7,576 nt of DNA from contig JAUWSP010000121.1 of NCBI GenBank assembly GCA_030610025.1, positions 1-7,576 on the forward strand, in the 5' to 3' direction. A program made the translations under genes and the position numbers. Below, in pieces: positions 1-6,423 of this stretch (positions are counted from its first letter, which is position 1; every line of letters begins with the position of its first letter). The notes under the pieces are model-generated. The model saw only the letters and a program-made list of their open reading frames with translations, made no database searches and was not told the DNA's origin. Origin of the DNA: Acidobacteriota bacterium. Lineage in GTDB: Bacteria > Acidobacteriota > Thermoanaerobaculia > Multivoradales > JAHEKO01.

Positions 1-29
1 GATCTATTTTTCTGGCGGTCCTCTCGTGA
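1..29 (+). CDS. Possible 3' end of an upstream gene (partial)
   Basis: The third reading frame is open from the window edge and ends at TGA 27-29, giving a hydrophobic tail SIFLAVLS. Its stop would overlap the GTG start of the next gene as GTGA (26-29), the same 4-nt overlap pattern seen at the next two gene junctions. That pattern is the only support. Eight codons are too few to judge coding character, and another frame or plain non-coding sequence is possible. No function can be assigned. Confidence 0.3.
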
Positions 30-847
30 AGTTGTCGACAGCCGTGATCCTGGCTGCCGGAAGCGGCACGAGGATGCGGCGATTGGACGTATCTGCTTCC
101 CTTACAGCCCATCAGGCATCCATGGCCGACTCGGGCAACAAGGCTCTCATCCCTTTCGAGCGTCCATTCCTGGACTACAGCCTGGGAGCTCTTGCCGAAG
201 CCGGTTTCAGACGGATCTGCCTGGTCGTCTCTCCCTTTCAGGACGACCTGGTCGCTCACTGCCAAGGGCTCGAAACCGGTCGACTGAAGATCCAACTCGT
301 AGTGCAAGACGAACCGAGAGGCACGGCAGACGCTGTTCTCGCGGCAGAGCCTGCAGTCGGTACCGTCGGCGAATTCGCGGTTCTGAACGGCGATAACTAC
401 TACTCCATCGAGGCCTTGAGAGCCCTGCAGGATCTCGGTGGGCCGGGTCTCGTGGCCTTCGATCGAGCGGGCCTTCTGGCGCGCGGAGAGTCCAATCTCA
501 ACCGAGAACGATTGGCTCGCTTCGCGATCGTTCAGGCCGACTCGGCGGGGCTCTTGACGCGAATCCTGGAAAAGCCCGATCCGGCGATCTATGACTCGCT
601 TCCCGAACCTGTCCTGATCAGCCTGAATTGCTGGCGATTCTCCTCTACGATCTTTCGGGCCTGCGAGGGGATCCCCGAGTCGGAGCGTGGTGAGCTGGAG
701 CTGACTTCTGCTGTCCAACACTGCATCGATGAACAAGGAGAGCCCTTCAGGGTGTCGACCTCCACTTCACCCGTGCTGGATCTCTCGGAGCGAGGAGACA
801 TCGCCGCTGTCGCAAGCTACCTCGAGGGCGTGGAGCTGACTCTTTGA
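26..847 (+). CDS. Sugar-1-phosphate nucleotidyltransferase (NDP-sugar pyrophosphorylase family)
   Basis: A 273-aa cytoplasmic enzyme expected to join an NTP and a sugar 1-phosphate into NDP-sugar plus pyrophosphate. The N-terminus has the nucleotide-binding signature AAGSGTRM (residues 10-17), followed by a Lys (K39, NKALIP) in the place of the usual PK, then QDEPRGTADAVL (94-105, nucleobase-contact region), LNGDNYYS (120-127, with D123 as the likely metal ligand) and EKPD (182-185, sugar-phosphate Lys). It consists of the Rossmann-like catalytic domain only; no left-handed beta-helix acyltransferase tail is present. The stretch between GTRM and K39 is about 21 residues, longer than in RmlA/GalU-type enzymes. 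GTG 26 is chosen because it puts the signature at the normal N-terminal distance and overlaps an apparent upstream stop; the frame stays open to the window edge, so an earlier start is not excluded. It is translationally coupled to the sugar kinase downstream, which probably makes its substrate. Which sugar and which nucleotide cannot be read from sequence. Confidence 0.88.
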   Translation: MKLSTAVILAAGSGTRMRRLDVSASLTAHQASMADSGNKALIPFERPFLDYSLGALAEAGFRRICLVVSPFQDDLVAHCQGLETGRLKIQLVVQDEPRGTADAVLAAEPAVGTVGEFAVLNGDNYYSIEALRALQDLGGPGLVAFDRAGLLARGESNLNRERLARFAIVQADSAGLLTRILEKPDPAIYDSLPEPVLISLNCWRFSSTIFRACEGIPESERGELELTSAVQHCIDEQGEPFRVSTSTSPVLDLSERGDIAAVASYLEGVELTL

Positions 848-2214
848 GCGCCTTCTGGCAGTTGCAGGACTTGAGCAGCCCAGAAACGATCGACCGCCTG
901 GGACCACCTGTCTCGGGTCGTCGAGCACCCCTCATCGTGCAGGCGGCATCCGCTCTTCAATCCAGGCTCGCCGCTGACTCCGAGGCCCATCTGCTCTGGG
1001 TGCCAGGTAGAGTCGAGATCGCTGGCAAACATACCGACTATGCCGGGGGCAGAAGTCTTCTCGCGCCTACGGAGCAAGGAATTCTGATGATCGCAGTCCC
1101 TCGTAGCGAGAGAAAGGTCTTCGTGCTGGATGCTGCCGAGCAGGCCAGTTTCGAGTTCCCTCTCGACGGTGAGACTGTGAGTCCGTATGCCGGTTGGCAG
1201 AACTACTTCGTCACTGCAGCTCGAAGACTCGACGCAAACTTCCCCGGTCTTTCCAGAGGGGCCTATGTCTCCTTCGCCAGTGATCTACCGATTGCCGCTG
1301 GATTGAGCAGCTCCAGCGCGCTGATCGTCGGCACCTTCCTGGCGCTCTCCAATCTGAATTCCCTGCCAGACAGAGACGACTACCGACAAGCGATCCCTGA
1401 CCTCGCGGCCCTCGCCGGGTACCTCGGAGCCATGGAGAACGGATACTCATACGGCAATCTCGAGGGTACCCGGGGCGTCGGTACTTTCGGTGGCAGCGAG
1501 GATCACACCGCTATTCTCTGTGGCCAGCCCGACACGATTGTGCAGTACAGTTATTCACCAGTTCGGTTCGAGAAGTCGATCAGGCTTCCAACCGAGCTCA
1601 TATTTGCCATCGCGAGCAGTGGAATTCCCGCCGAAAAGACCGGATCTGCCAATACGGACTACAACCGTCTATCGCTTCAGTCGCTGGAAATCGCGAGGCT
1701 CTGGAGAGAAGCTACCGATTCAAACCTCCCTGACCTGGGTTCGATTTTGAATTCCGATCGCGAGGCGGTTCAAGCATTCAGGTCTTGGGCCGTAAGCATC
1801 GAAAATCCAGGCTTTCCGATCGACCAGCTGCATGACCGGTTCGAGCACTTCCAGCGAGAGAACGAAGTCATCGTTCCCGGCGCTGCCGCCGCGCTCGAGG
1901 CAGGCGACATCGACCAATTCGGAGAGTGGATCGATCAATCCATGCAACTGGCTGAATCCCTGCTCGGCAACCAGGTGCCGGAGACCTCGTTCCTGGCTAC
2001 AGAAGCGCGGCAACTCGGAGCCGTGGCCGCTTCGGCTTTCGGAGCCGGTTTCGGAGGGGCGGTCTGGGCTCTCGTCTCCAGGGCCGAGGCCGAGAAGTTC
2101 AAGCGTCACTTTAAGAAATCCTACCTACAGGCCTTCCCGCAGCACCGAGAGACGGCGAGGTTCTTTCTCACCGCAGCCGGGCCACCTGCCATGGAGATCT
2201 CTCCCCAGTCATGA
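844..2214 (+). CDS. GHMP-family sugar 1-kinase, galactokinase-like
   Basis: A 456-aa cytoplasmic kinase expected to phosphorylate the anomeric hydroxyl of a sugar with ATP. All three GHMP motifs are visible: PGRVEIAGKHTDYAGG (54-69, galactokinase signature), LPIAAGLSSSSAL (148-160, ATP phosphate loop) and GAGFGGAVWALV (400-411). The galactokinase Arg (R56), His (H63) and Asp (D65) of motif 1 are kept, but the Glu of G-E-H-T-D-Y is Lys (K62). GGSEDH (216-221) lies where galactokinases carry the catalytic Asp of G-I-M-D-Q, so D220 is the candidate base. TDYN (271-274) matches the sugar-contacting Tyr region. Length is nearer GalNAc kinase GALK2 (about 458 aa) than bacterial GalK (about 380-390 aa). 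The TTG start at 844 overlaps the previous stop (TTGA) and has GGAG at 832-835; the first internal ATG would remove motif 1. Galactose is unlikely; GalNAc or another hexose derivative is inferred from the neighbours. Confidence 0.87.
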   Translation: MSAFWQLQDLSSPETIDRLGPPVSGRRAPLIVQAASALQSRLAADSEAHLLWVPGRVEIAGKHTDYAGGRSLLAPTEQGILMIAVPRSERKVFVLDAAEQASFEFPLDGETVSPYAGWQNYFVTAARRLDANFPGLSRGAYVSFASDLPIAAGLSSSSALIVGTFLALSNLNSLPDRDDYRQAIPDLAALAGYLGAMENGYSYGNLEGTRGVGTFGGSEDHTAILCGQPDTIVQYSYSPVRFEKSIRLPTELIFAIASSGIPAEKTGSANTDYNRLSLQSLEIARLWREATDSNLPDLGSILNSDREAVQAFRSWAVSIENPGFPIDQLHDRFEHFQRENEVIVPGAAAALEAGDIDQFGEWIDQSMQLAESLLGNQVPETSFLATEARQLGAVAASAFGAGFGGAVWALVSRAEAEKFKRHFKKSYLQAFPQHRETARFFLTAAGPPAMEISPQS

Positions 2215-4016
2215 TTCTCAATCGCGTCGACATCCTGTTGATCCTCGGTTACTTCGCACTCACGGTCGGTATTGGGCTGTTGGCCGCCCGTCGAGCCGGC
2301 CGCAGCTCGTCGGAGTTCTTTCTCTCGGGTCGGTCGATGCCCTGGTGGCTCCTGGGCATGTCCATGGTGGCGACGACCTTCTCAACCGACACGCCCAACC
2401 TGGTGACCGACCTCACGCGCACTGGCGGAGTCTCCAGCAACTGGGTGTGGTGGGCCTTTCTGCTCACCGGGATGCTGACCGCATTCGTCTATGCCAAGCT
2501 CTGGCGGCGTTCGGGGGTGATGACCGACATCGAATTCTACGAGCTTCGCTACAGCGGCAAGGTGGCTGCCTTCCTGCGCGGTTTCAGAGCCATCTACCTG
2601 GGGGTCTTCTTCAACATCATGGTGATGGCCTCGGTAACCCTTGCCGCCATCAAGATCGGTGGCGTCATGCTCCACTGGTCGCCCCTTCAAACGGTCGGGA
2701 TCGCGATCCTCGTCACTGTCATCTTCAGCGCCGCGGGGGGCCTCAGGGGAGTCCTGTGGACCGATGCGCTCCTGTTCGTGGTCGCGATGTCCGGCTCGAT
2801 CGCGGCAGCTTTCTATGCCCTTCGTCATCCGGCCGTAGGCGGCCTCTCCGGCCTTCTGGAAAGCGAGCTGGTGACGGACAAGCTGTCGCTGCTTCCCGAC
2901 TTTTCCGATCCCGCCCTCGCGGTTCCATTCTTCCTCATTCCGCTCGCCGTTCAGTGGTGGGCCGCCTGGTATCCAGGCGCGGAGCCTGGCGGCGGAGGCT
3001 ACATAGCGCAGCGGATGCTGGCGGCCAAGGACGAGCGCCACGCCACCGCCGCGACGCTTTTCTTCAACGTGGCTCACTACGCGCTGCGACCCTGGCCCTG
3101 GATCCTCGTAGCCCTGGCATCCCTCGTGGTCTTCCCCGACCTCGAGTCTCTGGCCAGCGCCTTTCCGCATATCGACCCCAAGGTTCTACGTCACGACCTG
3201 GCCTATCCAGCCATGCTCACTTTCCTGCCGCACGGCCTATTGGGACTGGTCGTGGGTTCCCTGGCCGCGGCCTACATGTCCACGATCTCGACGCACCTGA
3301 ACTGGGGTTCCTCCTATATCGTCAATGATTGCTATCGCCGCTTCATGCGGCCGGATGCCGACGAGAGGGAGCTCGTCCGGGTTGGTCGCATCTCCACCGT
3401 GGTTCTCATGGTGCTGGCGGCCAGCCTGGCCCTGCAGTTGGAGAATGCGCTGCAGGCCTTCCAGATCCTGTTGCAGATCGGTGCAGGAACCGGGCTGCTC
3501 TTCATCCTTCGCTGGTTCTGGTGGCGCATCAACGCCTGGAGCGAGATTGCGGCGATGGTGGTCTCCTTCAGTGTCGCGCTGGCGTTCTTCCTGCAGCATA
3601 GAGCTGCAGCTCGGACGGGCGGTTCGACCCTCGAAAGTTGGCAGGAGCTCCTCGTCGGAGTAGCGCTGACCACAGTAGCCTGGATCCTGGTGACTTTTCT
3701 CACTCGACCGACGGACGAGAGCCAGTTGCGTTCCTTCTACAAGAAGACCAGGCCAGGAGGCCCGGGATGGACGGCCGTTGTCGATCGCGCCGCCGAGGCC
3801 GGAGAGCCCATAGCGGCCGGAGATGCGGAGTGGGATGTCCCGTCGGGACTGATGGCCATGTTGGCCGGCTGCTTCGCCGTGTACAGCGCCCTTTTCGCCG
3901 TTGGTCATTGGATCTACGGCAACTACCTCCTGGGGACTGGACTCGCGACGATCGCCGTGATCGCGAGCCTTCTGCTCGTTCGCGCCTGGGGCAGAATCGC
4001 CGGCAAGGGATCCTGA
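2211..4016 (+). CDS. Sodium:solute symporter (SSS/SLC5 family), probable sugar importer
   Basis: A 601-aa inner-membrane protein that should use the sodium gradient to import a small organic solute. Hydrophobic segments recur through the chain, roughly at 7-25, 48-66, 78-96, 126-150, 160-175, 183-203, 237-253, 293-308, 333-355, 394-410, 418-436, 443-461, 480-497, 547-563 and 572-592, consistent with the 13-15 helices of this family. The helix-8 sodium-site motif is present as AAAYMSTISTHLN (352-364), where S357/T358 align with the paired Ser of vSGLT, followed by N-D-x-Y (372-375). The C-terminal loop SFYKKTRPGGPGW (508-520) is typical of a sugar-type SSS subgroup. ATG 2211 overlaps the kinase stop (ATGA), and the nearest GGAG (2193-2196) is too far away for efficient initiation, so translation is probably coupled. 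Its place between a sugar kinase and an exported glycosidase suggests it imports the sugar that glycosidase frees. The exact substrate is not visible. Confidence 0.92.
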   Translation: MILNRVDILLILGYFALTVGIGLLAARRAGRSSSEFFLSGRSMPWWLLGMSMVATTFSTDTPNLVTDLTRTGGVSSNWVWWAFLLTGMLTAFVYAKLWRRSGVMTDIEFYELRYSGKVAAFLRGFRAIYLGVFFNIMVMASVTLAAIKIGGVMLHWSPLQTVGIAILVTVIFSAAGGLRGVLWTDALLFVVAMSGSIAAAFYALRHPAVGGLSGLLESELVTDKLSLLPDFSDPALAVPFFLIPLAVQWWAAWYPGAEPGGGGYIAQRMLAAKDERHATAATLFFNVAHYALRPWPWILVALASLVVFPDLESLASAFPHIDPKVLRHDLAYPAMLTFLPHGLLGLVVGSLAAAYMSTISTHLNWGSSYIVNDCYRRFMRPDADERELVRVGRISTVVLMVLAASLALQLENALQAFQILLQIGAGTGLLFILRWFWWRINAWSEIAAMVVSFSVALAFFLQHRAAARTGGSTLESWQELLVGVALTTVAWILVTFLTRPTDESQLRSFYKKTRPGGPGWTAVVDRAAEAGEPIAAGDAEWDVPSGLMAMLAGCFAVYSALFAVGHWIYGNYLLGTGLATIAVIASLLLVRAWGRIAGKGS

Positions 4017-4064
4017 AACCACCTCGGAACCGCAAGGACACTTGAAGCATTGGAAGAACTACTC

Positions 4065-4072
4065 AAAAGGAG
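4065..4072 (+). promoter_or_regulatory. Strong ribosome binding site of the GH109-like gene
   Basis: AAAAGGAG sits 6 nt before ATG 4079. It is the best Shine-Dalgarno in the operon; the three preceding genes rely on coupled overlaps. This allows the exported enzyme to be made at a higher rate from the same transcript. The 62-nt gap (4017-4078) has no clear promoter or terminator, so read-through from the symporter gene is likely. Confidence 0.8.
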
Positions 4073-4078
4073 ACACCC

Positions 4079-5440
4079 ATGAGCCAGGGGACCAATCGAA
4101 GGGAGTTCATGAAGGTCTCGACGCTGGCTGGCGTCGCTGCTGCACTCAGTCTGAAGACCGCTGCCCGCGGCCAAGGTCAGAGCGGCGAATACCGCGGACC
4201 GGAGGGCTTCTCCGCTCCTCCTCTGGACAGGGTTCGAATGGCCTTCGTGGGTATCGGCCTCCAGGGCGGCTGGCACGTTCGCAACTTCCTGCAGATCGAT
4301 GGGGTCGAAATCAAGGCTCTCTGCGATATCGACGAGGCCCGAGCTCGAGAGGTTCGAGCGTGGGTCGTCGAAGCCGGCAAGCCAGCTCCGGACCTCTACA
4401 CCCGTGGCGAATCGGACTTCCGTCGACTCTGCGAGCGCGACGACATCGACCTGGTCTTCAATGCGACTCCCTGGCGATGGCACGTACCCGTCTGTCTCGA
4501 AGCGATGAGATCCGGCAAGCACACTGCCGTTGAAGTACCGGCTGCCTATAGCGTCGATGACTGCTGGAGCCTTGTGGAGACTGCAGAGAAAGAGCGCCTT
4601 CACTGCGTGATGATGGAGAATTGCTGCTACGGACAGCGCGAGTTGATGATCCTGAATATGGTCCGGCAAGGGCTTTTCGGAGAGCTATTGCATGCGGAAG
4701 GGGCCTATATCCACGATCTCAGAAGCATCAAATTCAGTGACAAGAGCGAGGGGCTCTGGCGCCTCGAGCATTCCATCGCGCGCAATGGGAACCTCTACCC
4801 CACTCACGGAATCGGCCCTCTCGCCCAGTGCTTCGACATCAACCGCGGTGACCAGTTCGACTTCGTAGTTTCGATGAGCACCAACGCGCGGGGTCTCGAC
4901 CTCTACGCCTCCAAGCATCTTGACACCGACGATTCCAGGCGTCGGCACTACGGCCTCGGCGACATGAACTCGAGCCTGATTCGCACCAAACTGGGCCGCA
5001 CTATCCTCCTTCAACATGACACGACCAGTCCGCGCCCCTATTCCAGAATCAACCTGGTGCAGGGGACACAAGGGACGGTGACCGGCTACCCCGATCGTGT
5101 CTACATCGAGGGCCGCTCCCCCGATCACGATTGGGAGTCCCTGGAGTCGTATCGCGATGAATTCGAGCATCCCCTGTGGCAAGAACTGGCCCAAGCGGCC
5201 GAAGGAGCGGGACACGGAGGAATGGACTTTCTCGAGGACTTCCGGCTGATTCAGGCGCTTCGTTCAGGGACTCCCACCGATATGGATGTCTATGACGCTG
5301 CTTCTTGGAGCGTCATCTGCGAATTGACCGAGACCTCCGTTGCGAATCGAAGCAAGCCAGTCGATTTCCCCGATTTCACTCGAGGCGGCTGGAAGGAGAA
5401 CCGCCCCCTGGAGATCGTTTCATCGCAGAATCTCCTTTGA
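4079..5440 (+). CDS. Tat-exported Gfo/Idh/MocA-fold protein, GH109-type NAD-dependent N-acetylgalactosaminidase homologue
   Basis: A 453-aa protein with a twin-arginine signal (NRREFMK, 6-12, then a hydrophobic stretch to about residue 29), so it should be exported folded with its cofactor. The mature part has an N-terminal Rossmann fold (VGIGLQGGWH, 57-66; acidic end of strand 2 near LCDID) and a Gfo/Idh/MocA C-terminal domain. Compared from memory with the Elizabethkingia meningoseptica GH109 alpha-GalNAcase, the active-site blocks are kept: MENCCYG (E180), AYIHDLR (Y210), YPTHGIGPL (Y240, H243), DINRG, HDTTSPRPY and GAGHGGMDF. The first two blocks share one constant offset and the third another, implying a single loop about 16 residues shorter in this protein (near 213-227). 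GH109 enzymes keep bound NAD+ and cleave through transient oxidation at C-3. Last gene of the sugar operon. The family fold is near certain; the glycosidase role is strong inference; linkage (alpha or beta) and exact sugar are open. A plain dehydrogenase is the alternative. Confidence 0.87.
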   Translation: MSQGTNRREFMKVSTLAGVAAALSLKTAARGQGQSGEYRGPEGFSAPPLDRVRMAFVGIGLQGGWHVRNFLQIDGVEIKALCDIDEARAREVRAWVVEAGKPAPDLYTRGESDFRRLCERDDIDLVFNATPWRWHVPVCLEAMRSGKHTAVEVPAAYSVDDCWSLVETAEKERLHCVMMENCCYGQRELMILNMVRQGLFGELLHAEGAYIHDLRSIKFSDKSEGLWRLEHSIARNGNLYPTHGIGPLAQCFDINRGDQFDFVVSMSTNARGLDLYASKHLDTDDSRRRHYGLGDMNSSLIRTKLGRTILLQHDTTSPRPYSRINLVQGTQGTVTGYPDRVYIEGRSPDHDWESLESYRDEFEHPLWQELAQAAEGAGHGGMDFLEDFRLIQALRSGTPTDMDVYDAASWSVICELTETSVANRSKPVDFPDFTRGGWKENRPLEIVSSQNLL

Positions 5441-5478
5441 GGAATCCATCAACAGGCGATCTGGACCTTCTTGCCTGA

Positions 5479-5497
5479 TGCCATTTTGGCACCAAAA
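5479..5497. repeat. Two overlapping palindromes, possible operator
   Basis: TGCCA-TTT-TGGCA (5479-5491) overlaps TTTTGG-CA-CCAAAA (5484-5497), both with perfect arms. They lie in the gap after the GH109-like gene, 14 nt upstream of a candidate -35 box. The 2-nt centre of the second palindrome is too small for an RNA loop, so a DNA-binding dimer site is more likely than a hairpin. No U-tract follows, so neither is a good terminator. No specific regulator can be named. Confidence 0.35.
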
Positions 5498-5511
5498 GCT
5501 CAGGCGATACT

Positions 5512-5539
5512 TTGACTTTTCGCTATCTCTTGGTATCGT
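5512..5539 (+). promoter_or_regulatory. Candidate sigma70 promoter for the 91-aa protein gene
   Basis: TTGACT (5512-5517, 5 of 6 to TTGACA) and TATCGT (5534-5539, 4 of 6 to TATAAT) are 16 nt apart. Transcription would start near 5546, leaving a leader of about 60 nt before ATG 5605. That leader contains a perfect 6-bp stem, CGGGCC (5553-5558) with GGCCCG (5567-5572), around an 8-nt loop. A separate promoter fits a gene unrelated to the sugar operon. Confidence 0.5.
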
Positions 5540-5604
5540 CAGGGCAGAACTTCGGGCCTTCAAGGCGGCCCGTAGGGAATTAGCACCCGGGCGAGGACCT
5601 GACG

Positions 5605-5880
5605 ATGAGCGAACGAAAGCTGAACCTGGAAGAGATCGACCGGCTGGCGGATCAGTATCTCAAGCACCGGGGCGACCCGGCGAGCTTCGCCGCCGAGAGG
5701 ATGGCCAACGAGGTCGTCGAGGCCGCAGCAGAGGCCATTCGGAGGCTCGGCGGCATTCTGAGCCACATCGAGCTCCGCGAAAGCGAGCGGCGAGCCCTGG
5801 CCGATGTAGCTGACGACTTGCAGTTCGCGATTCAGAAAGCCAGAAGCCTGGACGTCGAAGGTCTACAAGGTAGATCCTAG
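5605..5880 (+). CDS. Small hypothetical protein, 91 aa, helical and charged
   Basis: I do not recognise a family. The protein starts at ATG 5605 with GAGGA (5593-5597) 7 nt upstream, and ends at TAG 5878-5880, 31 nt before an intrinsic terminator. With the upstream promoter this makes a complete single-gene transcription unit, which is the main reason for calling it real. The sequence is rich in Glu, Arg and Ala, with no signal peptide, Cys or membrane segment, and reads as two or three amphipathic helices (about 7-20, 25-50 and 55-83) with a central Gly-Gly break (RRLGGIL). That look is common in small cytoplasmic helical-bundle proteins; DNA binding, adaptor and structural roles are all possible. 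The overlapping frame 5340-5813 runs into the GH109-like gene and is judged a shadow. Confidence 0.7.
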   Translation: MSERKLNLEEIDRLADQYLKHRGDPASFAAERMANEVVEAAAEAIRRLGGILSHIELRESERRALADVADDLQFAIQKARSLDVEGLQGRS

Positions 5881-5911
5881 ATCTGCGATCTGCGACAGCT
5901 CGCACGAACGA

Positions 5912-5947
5912 AACCCCTGTACCGTAATTCCGGACAGGGGTTCTTCT
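5912..5947 (+). terminator. Intrinsic terminator of the 91-aa protein gene
   Basis: Perfect 9-bp stem AACCCCTGT (5912-5920) with ACAGGGGTT (5934-5942). The 13-nt loop can form a further CCG/CGG pairing. A short T-rich tail, TTCTTCT, follows. It lies 31 nt after the stop codon. Confidence 0.8.
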
Positions 5948-5964
5948 GTACCCGATCCGATCAT

Positions 5965-5999
5965 AAAAAACGGGCCGCCCCGACGAATCGGAGCGGCCC
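5965..5999 (-). terminator. Intrinsic terminator of the cold-shock gene
   Basis: Read on the minus strand: GGGCCGC-TCCGA, a TTCG tetraloop, TCGGG-GCGGCCC, a 12-bp stem with one G-U pair, then a run of six T (5970-5965). The stem lies 31 nt past the cold-shock stop codon. The stable UUCG loop and GC-rich stem make this a textbook terminator. It stands back to back with the + strand terminator at 5912-5947. Confidence 0.9.
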
Positions 6000-6030
6000 T
6001 CGAGTACTTCGCGCCTCAGGCGCTGGCCTA

Positions 6031-6243
6031 TCAACTATCGATCTTGACCACGTTCTCGGCTGCCGGGCCCTTCTGGCCCTGGACAACGTCGAACTGCACC
6101 CGATCACCCTCGGAAAGCGACTTGAAGCCACTTCCCTGGATCGCGGTATGGTGGACGAAGCAGTCCTTCGACCCGTCATCCGGGGTAATGAATCCAAAGC
6201 CCTTGGTGTCGTTGAACCACTTTACGATTCCTGTAACGCTCAT
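6031..6243 (-). CDS. csp: Cold-shock domain protein (CspA family)
   Basis: A 70-aa single OB-fold protein that binds single-stranded RNA and DNA and melts RNA secondary structure. The start [12 protein letters not shown] and RNP1 motif KGFGFI are intact; RNP2 reads CFVHHTAI (residues 28-35), with Cys in place of the usual Val. [15 protein letters not shown] and the closing GPAAENV are typical family blocks, and the length is standard. ATG 6243 has AGGAG on the minus strand (positions 6255-6251) 7 nt upstream. It is monocistronic, ending in its own terminator. I see no convincing promoter between 6244 and 6390. Family members are often controlled through a long structured leader, so transcription may begin further upstream, beyond the hairpin at 6391-6423. 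Whether this copy is cold-induced or constitutive cannot be read from the sequence. Confidence 0.97.
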   Translation of the reverse strand: MSVTGIVKWFNDTKGFGFITPDDGSKDCFVHHTAIQGSGFKSLSEGDRVQFDVVQGQKGPAAENVVKIDS

Positions 6244-6390
6244 CTACCTACTCCTACCTTACTGGAACCGGCAATCCCTAAAGTCCGTACATACCGGCAC
6301 CCATTTGCTTGCGGGCACGTTCCGCCGAGTATTGGGTCGCTCCGTCGCCGACTCGATTTGCCGACCTGGAACGGTGGCTGCTGAAGGCAC

Positions 6391-6423
6391 AAAAAAAAGG
6401 ACCGAAGCCTGCTTCAGGTCCTT
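6391..6423 (-). terminator. Strong intrinsic terminator on the minus strand
   Basis: Read on minus: AAGGACC, a single-T bulge, GAAG-CAGG-CTTC, GGTCCTT, then eight T in all (to 6391). This gives 7 plus 4 base pairs around a 4-nt loop. It lies about 120 nt after the stop of the TPR gene and about 150 nt before the cold-shock start. It may end the TPR transcript, end a small RNA, or act as an attenuator ahead of the cold-shock gene. Confidence 0.85.

Noticed and set aside
2382..3170. Minus-strand open frame of 262 codons antisense to the symporter
   Set aside because: Rich in Gly, Arg and Glu with no motif; a mirror of the symporter codon pattern.
1832..3328. Long + strand open frame of 498 codons across the kinase/symporter junction
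   Set aside because: It runs out of frame through two genes with clear family motifs, and its product is a low-complexity Arg/Ser/Pro-rich chain typical of a GC-rich shadow frame.
3923..4669. Minus-strand open frame of 248 codons antisense to the symporter end and the GH109-like gene
   Set aside because: No ribosome binding site or recognisable domain; it overlaps two well-supported genes.
5340..5813. + strand open frame of 157 codons spanning the GH109-like 3' end and the 91-aa gene
   Set aside because: It crosses the proposed promoter and leader, and its product is Arg-rich low complexity; the 91-aa frame has the better ribosome binding site and matching terminator.
5873..5890. Three GATC sites exactly 7 bp apart with a doubled GATCTGC, around the stop of the 91-aa gene
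   Set aside because: Too short to distinguish from chance; no origin or mismatch-repair context nearby.
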